NCBI RefSeq assembly: GCF_014648695.1
Contig: NZ_BMRP01000001.1
Span: 36,837 to 100,836 of the forward strand
DNA from: Streptomyces albospinus
GTDB lineage: Bacteria; Actinomycetota; Actinomycetes; Streptomycetales; Streptomycetaceae
Reading direction: 5' to 3'
Length of the DNA stretch: 64,000 nucleotides
Position 1 is the stretch's first letter; the number at the start of each line of letters is the position of its first letter. Under the pieces are notes generated by a model. It saw only the letters and a list, made by a program, of their open reading frames with translations. It did not search any database and had not been told where the DNA came from. Position numbers and translations under genes: made by a program. Of this stretch, positions 8,766-17,255 are shown piece by piece.

Positions 8766-9266
8766 CTAAAAGCGTCGAGAGAGCCGCGCCAGCTTGCGCG
8801 GGTCCATCTCTCCGTCTCCGCCGTCATCAGGCGTCAGGCCGCCGCCCAGCGACTGAGGGCCGGGAACCGGGACGTACTTGGCCAGCACCTTCGCGTGCGC
8901 CTCAAGAGCGGACTTGTCCTCGCCGTGCAGGGCGTCCGCGAGGTCATCGGGGAGCTCGTACTTGCGGGCAACGGTGGCTCGCAGGATCGACCGCTCCAGC
9001 GCCGCGTTCTGCGTCCGGAGGTCGGCAAGTGCTGCCTCGACCTCTTCGGGGCCCTTGGCGGAGCCGAGCTTCGTCTCGGCGTCCCGCAGCCGGGTGCGGT
9101 AGTTCGCGGCTTCGCCGCGAACCTTGGCCAGCTCCTTGCGCGCCCACTCGGGCAGCGCGTCTTCGCTGGATGACTCGGTCGTCTCGGCGGATGTCGGCTG
9201 CTCGGCCGGGGGCTGCTCCCCGCTGGGCGCGGTCTCCTCGGCCGGGGTGCTGATCTCTTCGGGCAC
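8766..9266 (-). CDS. Capsid scaffolding protein
   Basis: A 166-residue acidic protein. It has a disordered Glu/Pro/Thr/Ser-rich N-terminus (about 1-38), then DALPEWARKELAKVRGEAAN leading into a coiled coil (about 40-95), and a basic C-terminus ending KLARLSRRF. This charge layout, and the position just before the major capsid gene, are typical of scaffolds in Streptomyces phages. The start is GTG with AGGAGG nine bases upstream, overlapping the end of the MuF gene region. Confidence 0.85.
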   Translation of the reverse strand: MPEEISTPAEETAPSGEQPPAEQPTSAETTESSSEDALPEWARKELAKVRGEAANYRTRLRDAETKLGSAKGPEEVEAALADLRTQNAALERSILRATVARKYELPDDLADALHGEDKSALEAHAKVLAKYVPVPGPQSLGGGLTPDDGGDGEMDPRKLARLSRRF

Positions 9267-9269
9267 GGG

Positions 9270-10394
9270 TCACGCCTCCTGGGTCGTGTTCGTGGACTGC
9301 CGGGCCTCCAGGGCTGCGGCTCGTTGCTTTTGGCGGATGAACCGGCGCCATACAGACACCGCGTCCTTGCCGGTGTGGCCCTTGGTGACCTTTGGCCACA
9401 GGGCCTCGTACTGCCGTGACAGCGCGGTCAGTTCGCTCGACTGGTACTGACCCCAGCTCCAGACCGGCATCGCGTAGCAGTGGCAGTTGTCGTGGTACTT
9501 GTCGCCGTCGTTGAACGTGGCGGACGCCCGGCTCTTGTAGACCGGACCTCGGCTGATCAACATGGCGCACCAGCCGCACGGGGTGCCCGTGCGCGAGAGG
9601 CGTACGTACCCCAGGGCCCGCCCGTCGCGGCGCATGTGCGTCCAGGTCGAAGACCGGGCGCCGTTCATCGCCACACGGGAGGCCGCGGCTGCCTGCCGCG
9701 CACCGGCTTGTCGGTGAGCTTCGGCCCGATCGGCGTCGGCGTCCCGCGCGGGCTGCTGGTCGTCGACTTCGGCCAGGCGCCGGTTCAGGTTCTGCGTGCC
9801 GAGAGCGTCGAGGACGGTGCGCAGCTCGTCTTCGGCTTCGCGCTCCGTCCGTTCCTCTTCTTCACGGAGCCCCTCCAACTCCTCGACGAGGACCTTCTCC
9901 CAGTCGTCGAAGTCATCGTCGATCTCCTGGCCCTTGCCGCCGGGCGCCGCCGGGGCGTCGCCGTCCACAGAGCGAGGTTCGTCGGACGGACGGGGTGAGG
10001 CTTCCCCAGACTCGCCGGTCGCGGCCTCGTCCGCGCTCGCCCCGCTGCGCGGGCTGTAGGTGCCGGCCAGAGCAGAGAACTCGCGCCGCAGGTCGCCGAG
10101 CGTGATGTGCGACGGCTCCGGGTGGTACGGATCGGCCACCGTCGTACCCGTCTGAAGGGCCCTGGCGAGCCGGTAGTACGCACGGGCCAGGTCCCGGGCC
10201 TGCCGCCTGTGGCTCATGACGAGCGTGATTGCTCGACGAAGCCAGCCACCGGCGGTGGCGGCGCGCAGGTCGGCCGGCACGTTCGCCCACAGGGCCAGGG
10301 CACCAGCAGTCGTCTGCGCGCCGATCTGCGTCAGCGCTGTGTGGAAGGCGGCAGAGACCTTGTCCGTCTCGGCCTGCCGAGGGGGACGTGTCAC
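9270..10394 (-). CDS. MuF-like minor head protein
   Basis: About 374 residues. The GTG start overlaps the portal stop by four bases, which sets the start far inside a longer open frame. The N-terminal half is helical, the middle is acidic and charged (about 180-230), and the C-terminal part carries GTPCGWCAMLISRGPVY and DKYHDNCHCYAMPVW, the Cys/His pattern of MuF-type proteins. These are carried in the capsid in low copy and help assembly or DNA ejection. Placement between portal and scaffold is standard. Confidence 0.8.
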   Translation of the reverse strand: MTRPPRQAETDKVSAAFHTALTQIGAQTTAGALALWANVPADLRAATAGGWLRRAITLVMSHRRQARDLARAYYRLARALQTGTTVADPYHPEPSHITLGDLRREFSALAGTYSPRSGASADEAATGESGEASPRPSDEPRSVDGDAPAAPGGKGQEIDDDFDDWEKVLVEELEGLREEEERTEREAEDELRTVLDALGTQNLNRRLAEVDDQQPARDADADRAEAHRQAGARQAAAASRVAMNGARSSTWTHMRRDGRALGYVRLSRTGTPCGWCAMLISRGPVYKSRASATFNDGDKYHDNCHCYAMPVWSWGQYQSSELTALSRQYEALWPKVTKGHTGKDAVSVWRRFIRQKQRAAALEARQSTNTTQEA

Positions 10395-11815
10395 GCCGCG
10401 ACCTTCTCGACGGGGACCTCGACGTCGGGTGTTGCCCGAGTGAGGGCACCTGCAAGCTGTGCCACCGAATCGTCGTCCTCGCGCATCTGCTCCCAGTCCT
10501 CCAGCTCGGTTTGCGTGACCCCGGGGACGCGCCGCCACAGGCCGCGTTCGGGGATGCCGAGCTGTTCGCGGAGCTTTCCGAGAGCGTCTGCGGCCTGCGC
10601 CAACGAGCGCGACTCCATGTCGCGCCATACGACCTCGCCGCGGTGGTCCTCGGCGGAGGCGGCGTTGCCGGCCAGTTCGGCGGCAAGCCGGAAGACTCGC
10701 TCCCAGGACTCGCCGAAGCTCGTCCGGAACTCCGCGATCTTGCGGCTCAGCGCCACCTCGGCCGCCTGGAGGGCCTCGGCGCTCAGGTTGGCGATTTGCC
10801 CCAGAAGGTGATGGGGCGGTACCTGCGCGAGCGCGCTGAGGTGGCGAACCGACATGTCGATGGACTCGATGAAGCCCCCGAGGGGCGTCTCGTCCAGCGA
10901 TCCGAAGCGGACGTCTGGATCTTCAGCGAACAGGAATCTGCGCGAGTTGTGGTTCACCCGCAGCGGGATGGGGTTGCCCAACTCGTCGAGCACCGGCTCG
11001 CCCGTCTCCGGATTGCGCTGGATCGGCGGCGCCATGCCGGTGACGGTCCGCACTTTCGTGCTGCCGTAAGTCTGGGCGATGAGCAGGTCGAAGACGGTCT
11101 GGTTGATCCGGTCTTGCAGGCAGATCATCGGCTCGATGACTCCGAGCGTCCGGCCCTCCAGGTCGACGTAGGCCGCGAAGCGGGTCACGGGGCACTCGGC
11201 CGATCCGTGGAGCGAACCGGCCTGCACGCGCACCGACTTCTCGTCGTCCAAGGACAGGAAACTGACCGCGTACTCGCGGCGCGAGTCCCACAGCCGGGCG
11301 GAGCCCGGCTGGTCGTCCTTCGGCCAGGCCGTCACCGTCAGCGCCGCGTACGGGGTGTCATCGTTCGCCGGGTCCTCGTAGAGCGCGCTCGTCTTGAGAG
11401 CCGACAGGCCCTTGGTGACGATGGCGCCGGACCGGTTCCTCTCCGTGACAGTGAAGCTGTGCCCGTAGGCCAGGGCTCCCCGGTATACGGCCGCCTGCCG
11501 CGCGTCGAGGCGGGACCGCTGCCAGTGCTCCCACTCTGGGGTAGCCGAGTCCGGGGCGGACGCTGACTCAGTGCCCTTGCCCGGCCGGTGGCCGTCAACG
11601 TACAGCGCCTGCGCCGGAGTTCCGACGAGCAAGGGCAGCCAGTTCGATACCGCGCGCCGCGCGAGGAGCCGGTACTCGTCGTCCGCCATGGCCGGCATAT
11701 AGGGGTCCGCGTGGCGCCCGTGGAGGTAGTCGTCGACGTGGCGCAGCCGATCGCCGTCTCGATGCAGGATGGCCAGGAGCTGTCGCGCGAGCGCCAGCGG
11801 GGAAGGGTCGGCCAT
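10391..11815 (-). CDS. Portal protein
   Basis: A 474-residue portal subunit, the dodecameric ring through which DNA enters the capsid. It opens MADPSPLALARQLLAILHRD. It includes LVGTPAQALYVDGHRP, VIEPMICLQDRINQTVFDLL (clip and stem region) and SVRHLSALAQVPPHHLLGQI, phrases shared by the SPP1-type portals of actinophages. The long C-terminal helix region ends near EKVAA. It lies between large terminase and the MuF gene, as usual. Confidence 0.92.
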   Translation of the reverse strand: MADPSPLALARQLLAILHRDGDRLRHVDDYLHGRHADPYMPAMADDEYRLLARRAVSNWLPLLVGTPAQALYVDGHRPGKGTESASAPDSATPEWEHWQRSRLDARQAAVYRGALAYGHSFTVTERNRSGAIVTKGLSALKTSALYEDPANDDTPYAALTVTAWPKDDQPGSARLWDSRREYAVSFLSLDDEKSVRVQAGSLHGSAECPVTRFAAYVDLEGRTLGVIEPMICLQDRINQTVFDLLIAQTYGSTKVRTVTGMAPPIQRNPETGEPVLDELGNPIPLRVNHNSRRFLFAEDPDVRFGSLDETPLGGFIESIDMSVRHLSALAQVPPHHLLGQIANLSAEALQAAEVALSRKIAEFRTSFGESWERVFRLAAELAGNAASAEDHRGEVVWRDMESRSLAQAADALGKLREQLGIPERGLWRRVPGVTQTELEDWEQMREDDDSVAQLAGALTRATPDVEVPVEKVAA

Positions 11816-11830
11816 GGATCACCGCCCTTA

Positions 11831-11844
11831 GTCACAGGTTTACA
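11831..11844 (-). promoter_or_regulatory. Recurrent prophage motif, copy 2
   Basis: The minus strand reads TGTAAACCTGTGAC in the 35-base gap between the terminase stop and the portal start, oriented with late transcription. It ends 16 bases before the portal ATG. Confidence 0.7.
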
Positions 11845-11850
11845 GATGGG

Positions 11851-13176
11851 TCAGAGGAAATAGCCGCGACCAGTCCGCTTCCGGACCTTCCGGCCACGGG
11901 CACGAAGATCGAAGAGGGCCTCGTGCGCGAGCATCAGCGCCGCGTAGGCATCCACCTTGCGCGGCGACTCCCGGGACTCCTTGCCGAAGCTCACGCCGTA
12001 GTTGTTCGTCCGGCGCCGGGCATTCAGGACATGCCGACGAAGCTTGAGGTCGCCGTCGTGGGCGAGCTTGCGATCGAAGATGCTCCTCATGAGCCGCTCG
12101 TTCGCCAGGGTCGACGCCTTCAGGCTGGTACGCATGTCCCAACTGATCGCGTCCTTCCCCGGCGCCTTCACCGCCAGGCCCTCGCCGTACGCCTCGGACC
12201 ACTCACTGATGTAGCTCTCCCAGAGAGCGACGTCGGCGTAGAAGCCCTGTACGTCGAAGGTGCGAACCGCTTCGTGCACAGCACTGTCGACCTGCTCACG
12301 AGGGACCTCCCAGTCCTTACCAGCCGGGCCGTCCGGCTTCTCCCACAGACCCAGCACGAAGGCGCACATGTCGCTGACGCGCAGCGCCATGAGGCAAGTG
12401 CTGTCGTCGCGGAGGCCGCCGTCGAACCCGAGGGTGATCACGTCACCAGGCTGGAGAGTCTTCGAGTCGTCCCGAAGCACGTCCCACTGAGCCGGGCCGA
12501 ACAAGGCGTCCTCGGACGCAACGATCTGGTTGAGCCACATACGCCGCGAGCGGCTGGGCGCAATCGTCGTGTCGAGGATGGACTGAAGGATCGTCTCGAC
12601 CCGCAGCCATACCGCGTCACCGCGGATCTTCGGCAGGACGATCCGGATCGCCTCGGGCGTCAACGGCGTTGCAGGATGCGCTTCGATCGAGTCGTACATG
12701 AAGCCGATGTCCGAGGCCCGACCTTCGCGGATCTTCTCGAAGGCTTCCCGCATCCGCTCGGCCACGGAGTCTTCGCCGGGGAGGAAAGCGTTCGTGATCG
12801 CGAGATAACGGCTGTCCTTCTTGGTGGCGTTGCCGTCGATCGTCTCGTACATGCGGTCGCCGTTGTTGCCGCTCACCCAGTGGTGCGTCTCGTTGAGCAC
12901 CGTGAACGTGACCCGGCCACCTTCCAGCGCGCGGAAGGAGCTGGTGACCGCTTCGAGCCTTTGCCGGCCCCCGTTCGCACGGATCAGCTCGGCCCCGGCC
13001 TTGATGCCGTAGGTCTCGATGAGCCTGTCGCTCATAAGGCTCGGCATCAGGGTCATGGTGTTGCGCGTCTGATCCCGAGAGACGGCCGCGATCTGCACCC
13101 ACGCCTGCGGGTGCGGGACGCCGACCGGCTGCCCGTCCTTCCAGCCGGAGAAGCGGGAGGGGCCGACGAACTCCAC
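11851..13176 (-). pseudogene. Terminase large subunit, C-terminal part of interrupted gene
   Basis: The larger piece (about 441 residues) of a large terminase broken by an in-frame stop. It continues in the same frame as the upstream N-terminal piece and holds the Walker B-like FTVLNETHHW, the nuclease aspartate in ITLGFDGGLRDDST, and VDAYAALMLAHEALFDLR near the end. In intact relatives, motor ATPase and nuclease are one polypeptide that cuts and pumps DNA. Here the stop precedes GKDPLLAVISLVEFVG, separating the P-loop glycines from the lysine. A GTG within that stretch could restart translation, but the product would lack the P-loop. Confidence 0.8.
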
Positions 13177-13212
13177 CAGGCTGATGACGGCGAGGAGCGG
13201 GTCCTTGCCGGG

Positions 13213-13500
13213 TCAACCCCAGCCCTTAAGCCGCTGAAGAACGCCCTTCCGGTGTGTGAACCGGCCGGACTCGTCAACGGCATACCAGTGAAGGACGAAG
13301 CGGAGCTGCTCGCGCGTGAAGCGCCAGGGTCCGCCGTCCTCGGCCTTCAGGTACTCGGCGCACCACCCGGCGATCTGCCACCCAAGGGTGTGCTCGGGCA
13401 GCGTCCACGAGCCATCCGGCTCGCGCTGCCAGGTGGGGCCGAGGAAGGACGGTTCGAGGGCGTCGATCTCTTCAGCGGTCAGGGCTGCGATTGGTCTCAC
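13213..13500 (-). pseudogene. Terminase large subunit, N-terminal fragment
   Basis: Ninety-five residues forming the N-terminal region of the large terminase: LTAEEIDALEPSFLGPTW, then FTREQLRFVLHWYAVDE and RKGVLQRLKGWG, where it meets a TGA. Relatives read ...RLKGWGKDP... without interruption. Here the text is KGWG-stop-P-GKDP, as if nine bases had been inserted or altered at the P-loop. The downstream piece is in the same frame. This could be a real lesion or an assembly error. The GTG start has no clear ribosome binding site. Confidence 0.75.
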
Positions 13501-13529
13501 CCCCTCGGGTAACTCGGGGGGAGCTGCGG

Positions 13530-13955
13530 TCAGTCGAGTCCGAGATCCCGCTTGTAGTCGGCGATGGCGAGCACGGCCGCGGACTGCTCTTCCGGCTCGG
13601 GCTCATGCAGTTCGATACGCACGCGGCGCCGGTCGCCCTCGGCGACGAGGAGTCGCTCGAAGGCGCTGTAAATGGTCTGAAGCATCTGACCGCTTCGTTT
13701 CCCCGACTTCTTGTAGAAGCTCAGGTCCTCGCACAGCGAATAGGCGAGGGCCCAGTCACTCGCCTGGTAGAAGTCAGCCTGGCCGGACTCTTTCAAGGAG
13801 TCCCAAAGGCGCTTCGCGATCGGGTGCCAGCTCCGATCCCCGTTCGGGACCTTCGTAGGGCGGGCGACTCCTCGCGTCACCGACTGCATGTCGCTGCCCT
13901 TGCGCTCGCGGGGGCGAGCGAGATCGGACTCGCGGTTGGGTACCGGTCCTGGCAC
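13530..13955 (-). CDS. Terminase small subunit
   Basis: A 141-residue DNA-recognition subunit. It opens PGPVPNRESDLARPRERKG, very characteristic of actinophage small terminases, and continues with HPIAKRLWDSLKESGQADFY and an Arg-rich C-terminal half. The start is GTG with GGAGGTGGGTC upstream. Next to the large subunit and an HNH nuclease, it marks the packaging end, so the cos or pac site should be close, probably between here and about 14.5 kb. Confidence 0.88.
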   Translation of the reverse strand: MPGPVPNRESDLARPRERKGSDMQSVTRGVARPTKVPNGDRSWHPIAKRLWDSLKESGQADFYQASDWALAYSLCEDLSFYKKSGKRSGQMLQTIYSAFERLLVAEGDRRRVRIELHEPEPEEQSAAVLAIADYKRDLGLD

Positions 13956-13965
13956 GACCCACCTC

Positions 13966-14295
13966 CTACTTGATCAAGCCGGGGTGAGCCTCCGTCCGGC
14001 GGAACCGCTGTGCATGCCGGCGCCGGGCTCGGTGCCGGGCAGCCGCTCCTTCACGGGAGGACTTGACCTGGTGATGCCACCCGCAGAGTGCTCGTAGGTT
14101 GGCTTCTCGATGGTCGTCACCAGGGAGTATGTGATCGACGTCCGTAGCAGACTCGGTGCAGCGCTCCCCGTATTGGTTGCGCTCAGTACACCGGTAGCCG
14201 TCACGTCGAAGAATGCGAAGTCGAATCTTGGGCCAGTCAGACGGAAGGCGATCACGTCTGCCTGAGTCCTTCCAATGAGGAATGGAAAACCTCAC
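13966..14295 (-). CDS. HNH endonuclease
   Basis: About 109 residues with a compact HNH domain: CTERNQYGERCTESATDVDH (Cys pair and first His), then DDHREANLRALCGWHH with the final Asn and His. Many phages of this type carry an HNH nuclease beside terminase, needed for specific DNA cleavage during packaging. The start is uncertain: a GTG at VRFSIPHWKDSG fits homologous N-termini, but a TTG 20 codons upstream is also open. A perfect 24-base palindrome lies just upstream. Confidence 0.8.
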   Translation of the reverse strand: MRFSIPHWKDSGRRDRLPSDWPKIRLRILRRDGYRCTERNQYGERCTESATDVDHILPGDDHREANLRALCGWHHQVKSSREGAAARHRARRRHAQRFRRTEAHPGLIK

Positions 14296-14299
14296 CTTG

Positions 14300-14323
14300 C
14301 GAAGTACGTATGTACGTACTTCG
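14300..14323. promoter_or_regulatory. Perfect 24-base palindrome
   Basis: Arms CGAAGTACGTA and TACGTACTTCG are separated by two bases. It sits immediately upstream of the HNH gene, at the divergence between leftward late and rightward genes. The core ACGTACTT recurs at about 14366 and 14537. It is a candidate repressor, packaging or replication site. Confidence 0.6.
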
Positions 14324-14360
14324 TCTTCATTAAGCGAGCCCCGGCAGGGGCTCAAGCCTT

Positions 14361-14446
14361 GCGACTTACGTACTTACACTTATAAGTCGCTAAAAGATCT
14401 CTCTTTTGGAAAGACGGAAGCACGTGATCGTGCTCACACGGGTGTG
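14361..14446. promoter_or_regulatory. Cluster of inverted repeats
   Basis: Three further inverted repeats follow the main palindrome: GCGACTTA (14361) with TAAGTCGC (14383), enclosing TACGTACTTAC; AGCACG (14419) with CGTGCT (14429); and CACACGGGTGTG (14435). This stretch is locally AT-richer than its surroundings and has no credible gene. It may be a control or cos-proximal region. Confidence 0.45.
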
Positions 14447-14554
14447 AGGCGACGGCGAAGGAGACGAGGCACCCGGAGGGTGCCCAACGGCGAAGACGAA
14501 GTGGCCGCCCTGCCGGGCGGCACCTGGTGAAGACGCCTTACGTACTTCAGCGAA

Positions 14555-14932
14555 GTGGCAAGACCCTTGGCGGCCTCCCTGGCGGGCGAACTGGCGGAGG
14601 CACTCGACCTGGCAGGCCGCCAGCTCGTCTCGAAGAGCCACGGCGTCGCCAACGGGTGCGACGAACTGGCAGAGATCGTTGACGAGCTGGCCGCCGATGC
14701 CGCCGACCTGGTCGACGAGATCGCCGAAGAACTGGCGGAGGCCGTCGCCACGGAGCCGAAGCCGCGCCGACAGAGGACCCAACGGAAGGCCGTCCCCCTC
14801 GCCGTCGTGAAGAACACGATCGCCGCGATGAAAGCCAGCGGCGAGGAGGTCACCGGTCCGACTCTGGCGGAGCGGCTTGGATGCTCGGAACGCTCCGGGT
14901 ACCGCTACCTCGGTGAGGTGCGGGCTGCCTAG
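14555..14932 (+). CDS. Small helix-turn-helix protein
   Basis: A 125-residue protein, the first rightward gene. The N-terminal half is acidic and Ala/Leu-rich, probably coiled (about 10-65, LAEIVDELAADAADLVDEIA). A basic linker PKPRRQRTQRK follows, then a helix-turn-helix at about 85-122 (VTGPTLAERLGCSERSGYRY). HTH modules of this type occur at the C-termini of regulatory proteins of Streptomyces mobile elements. It may regulate the divergent region. The start is a GTG with a weak ribosome binding site. Confidence 0.6.
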   Translation: MARPLAASLAGELAEALDLAGRQLVSKSHGVANGCDELAEIVDELAADAADLVDEIAEELAEAVATEPKPRRQRTQRKAVPLAVVKNTIAAMKASGEEVTGPTLAERLGCSERSGYRYLGEVRAA

Positions 14933-15022
14933 TGCCGTTGGGGCAGCCCCGACTTGCACCCCCGTACGGAGCGTGATGTTCTGTAGCGGAAAGCGACATA
15001 CCTGGAAAGGGTGGAGACAGCC

Positions 15023-15265
15023 ATGGCGCAAGGTAACGACGACGTGACCAACCTGCTCAGTTCGGCGACCCACATCCCTATGGAGCCCTGGGAAGGTCTG
15101 GCGGCATACCTCTCCGGCTTGCGGTTCCCAGCGACGAAGCAGGCGATCATCGCCAAGCTCCGCAGCAGGGGCGGGCTGGATGAAGCAGTCGCGACTGCGG
15201 AGAAGATCCCTGACCGTGAGTACAAGAATGACGAAGAAGTGCGAGCCGCGTTCCTCAAGGCCTGA
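15023..15265 (+). CDS. DUF2795-like small protein
   Basis: An 80-residue protein starting MAQGNDDVTNLLSS. GGAG six bases upstream selects this ATG over a GTG four codons earlier. The segment LAAYLSGLRFPATKQAII...KIPDREYKNDEEVRAAF resembles the DUF2795 fold: a short helical domain with a conserved 'YPA-K' region and 'PDREY' turn, common in actinobacteria. Function is unknown. It could be a small regulator expressed in the lysogen, since it lies outside the early gene block. Confidence 0.55.
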   Translation: MAQGNDDVTNLLSSATHIPMEPWEGLAAYLSGLRFPATKQAIIAKLRSRGGLDEAVATAEKIPDREYKNDEEVRAAFLKA

Positions 15266-15617
15266 CGAGCAAAACGGACGGGTCGGGCGGCTCAGTAGCG
15301 CCCGGCCTGACATCGGATGGGATGTGCGCACAGCGTTGGCAGCGTGAAAGCAGCTGGCCGCTGCCCCCGAATTCGTACAACCGACGCGAGTTGAGCCTGA
15401 CCGCAAGCGTCGCTGAACTGGGAAAACCTCGGTTAGTGGCGCTGTGGCATAGTCGTCTGAACGCCTCGGGAACCGTGGCAGTTTTCGAGCTGCTATGACA
15501 GGGCGGTGCCGGCCGTTTCGTACCGGGGGTCATCCCCCCACACCCCCCGGGGGGAACCGCGCGTGTACGTGTGACGCGCGGAGCTGAGGAACGCGCGCAC
15601 CTTTCCGCCGTTGCTCA

Positions 15618-15669
<52 letters not shown>

Positions 15670-15730
15670 CCCAGGAATCGGGCATCAATCAGGCAGGGAA
15701 CAGGCTCTGACCTGCACGTTTGGACAAGGT

Positions 15731-15743
15731 GCGAACCTGTGAC
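15731..15743 (+). promoter_or_regulatory. Recurrent prophage motif, copy 3
   Basis: GCGAACCTGTGAC, differing from the consensus at two bases. It points right, in the gene-free control region, and is followed about 30 bases later by a CCGCAAGG hairpin seed. Confidence 0.55.
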
Positions 15744-15888
15744 TAATGTTCTCCATGTCGCCAACACCGACCGGCCGCAAGGCAGGCAGGGGAAGACGGC
15801 AGGCAGACCGCCCAAGGGAGCGTCTTACGCAGTGCAGTACCCAGGGCAACCGCAGCGCGGCAACGCTGGTCAGCCAAGGCAGGTGGAA

Positions 15889-15901
15889 GTCACAGGTTGA
15901 C
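15889..15901 (-). promoter_or_regulatory. Recurrent prophage motif, copy 4, over a promoter
   Basis: The minus strand reads GTCAACCTGTGAC. This is the only copy in the early half pointing left. It overlaps the -35 box of the rightward promoter described next, as an operator would. Confidence 0.6.
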
Positions 15902-15926
15902 ACCCGCCGGACCGGCCGCCTAGAGT
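15897..15926 (+). promoter_or_regulatory. Likely sigma-70-type promoter
   Basis: TTGACA (15897-15902), an 18-base spacer, and TAGAGT (15921-15926), close to the Streptomyces housekeeping consensus. It would drive rightward transcription toward the early genes. Its -35 box lies inside a copy of the recurrent motif, consistent with repression in the lysogen (inference). Confidence 0.6.
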
Positions 15927-16023
15927 CGGAACCGCCGCAAGGCCACCGAGAACGGGGCTCACGAGAGCCGCCGCCAGAGGCCAGCAGCACACAGCCCCGC
16001 AAAGGGCAACGATTCGACGCAGG

Positions 16024-16037
16024 TGTAAACCTGTGAC
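16024..16037 (+). promoter_or_regulatory. Recurrent prophage motif, copy 5
   Basis: TGTAAACCTGTGAC, an exact consensus copy pointing right. GGGCCGCAAGGCCC, a short perfect hairpin, follows within 20 bases. Confidence 0.7.
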
Positions 16038-16262
16038 AGAATCGGACTCGCCGGGCCGCAAGGCCCAGCACGCCAACGTTGCATGGACGCTCGATCCGGC
16101 CCCTGTCCCCAGGTGGGACGCCGGATGTCGCAGCCGGGTCTCTCCGGTGTGGATCGAGCGCAAGGGTGGAAGACCGGCCCCCAGTGGGGGAGTCGTGTCG
16201 AAGCTCGCTGACCCTTCGGGGTCTGAGGAATCACCGCTCGGCCAAGGGGCGTGGACGTTCTA

Positions 16263-16277
16263 ACAGGGTGACCCTGT
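16263..16277. promoter_or_regulatory. 15-base perfect palindrome
   Basis: ACAGGGT-G-ACCCTGT. It resembles the recurrent motif's ACCTGT core made symmetric. It lies in the gene-free control region. Confidence 0.45.
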
Positions 16278-16730
16278 GCGGTACGGAACGGAAGCAAGCT
16301 GGACTGTTCGGGTATGGGGTTCGGGTACAGACGACTGAGTGAACGCAACTGCCGTACCGGCTGGGGACTATCCACCCTGGCGTGACGGGAGCACTCCAAC
16401 CGGCTACACCCATGCTGACCTGCGGAGGGCACCCAATGCAGGCGCGGTATGGGGTCGGGGAAGGGTGTGAGGCAGGGGCCTGATTGGTCGATCCAGGGCT
16501 CACCGTCCAGCGGACGGCCGGAAACGGACCGACCGGGAGGGAAACCAACCGGGAGGAGCGGGAACGGCAAGACGATGGACGGTGAGGCGGGCGCCCGAGT
16601 GAGCGTCCGCCCCGAAAAGCGAAATCACCCACCTTGTTCTACCGGCCAGCGAATGCAGCCGGGGTCGCTCGCCGCTGGCGAGTGGCCGCAAAGCCCCTCA
16701 CAGGGTCAAACCTCTGGGGGGTACCGACTC

Positions 16731-16776
16731 CCCCCGCCTTCGGGCGGGGGTCGAGTCCGGGCCGCGAGGCCCTTTT
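16731..16776 (+). terminator. Tandem hairpins ending in a T-run
   Basis: CCCCCGCC-TTCG-GGCGGGGG is followed by GGCCGCGAGGCC and TTTT. This is the best intrinsic terminator in the control region. It lies just upstream of motif copy 6 and the first early gene. Confidence 0.65.
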
Positions 16777-16788
16777 CGTTCGACACAG

Positions 16789-16802
16789 TGTTAACCTGTA
16801 AC
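16789..16802 (+). promoter_or_regulatory. Recurrent prophage motif, copy 6
   Basis: TGTTAACCTGTAAC followed by AAGAGAGGTAAGG and the start codon 18 bases later. The motif lies between a terminator-like hairpin and the ribosome binding site of the first early gene. Confidence 0.7.
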
Positions 16803-16819
16803 AAGAGAGGTAAGGTCAC

Positions 16820-17173
16820 ATGTCTGTTTCCCTTATCAAGCACAACCCGCTCCAGTTCGCCGGTCGCTCCCTCCTTGAGATCGCCATGGAGTCTTCGCAC
16901 AACCTGAGCGAGCGCACGTTCCAGCTCGGCCGCGAGCTGGACACCACCCGCCGGGCGCTGGCCGAGTCGCGGGCCATGCTGGACCTGTACCACGAGGCTG
17001 GCCTCGGCATGGCCGAGGAGATTCTCGACCTCTTCGCGGACCTGGATGAGGCGAACATGGTGATCGAGATCCTGCGTGACTCGCTGTCCGAGACGCGCCG
17101 CCTGCGGGACGAGCGGGAGCGCGTACTCCGGGATGAGCTGGCCCACTACAAGGCCCTCGCCGACGCCAACTGA
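16820..17173 (+). CDS. Early coiled-coil protein, function unknown
   Basis: A 117-residue soluble protein, the first gene of the early block. Almost all of it after residue 25 is predicted by eye as coiled coil (heptad-rich LGRELDTTRRALAESRAML, then LRDSLSETRRLRDERERVLR). It has no catalytic motif or Cys. The ATG follows GAGAGGTAAGG. The family is unrecognised. Its position suggests a delayed-early regulatory or structural role, but nothing in the sequence proves it. Confidence 0.7.
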   Translation: MSVSLIKHNPLQFAGRSLLEIAMESSHNLSERTFQLGRELDTTRRALAESRAMLDLYHEAGLGMAEEILDLFADLDEANMVIEILRDSLSETRRLRDERERVLRDELAHYKALADAN

Positions 17174-17181
17174 CACCCAAG

Positions 17182-17195
17182 TGTAAACCTGTGAC
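17182..17195 (+). promoter_or_regulatory. Recurrent prophage motif, copy 7
   Basis: TGTAAACCTGTGAC, exact consensus, starting nine bases after the stop of the first early gene. The next hairpin begins one base after it. Confidence 0.75.
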
Positions 17196-17196
17196 T

Positions 17197-17232
17197 GGCG
17201 CCCCTCCCGCGTTGGAGGCAGGGAGGGGCGCC
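17197..17232 (+). other. GC-rich intergenic hairpin A
   Basis: A perfect 12-bp stem, GGCGCCCCTCCC with GGGAGGGGCGCC, around a GCGTTGGAGGCA loop. No T-run follows. The next start codon is 24 bases downstream. The same stem-loop scheme recurs before several early genes. Confidence 0.8.
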
Positions 17233-17255
17233 CTCCCGACTGAATCGTGAGGACC

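Noticed and set aside
14390..15406. A 338-residue minus-strand frame over the HTH and DUF2795-like genes
   Set aside because: It is antisense to two better genes with ribosome binding sites and recognisable motifs.
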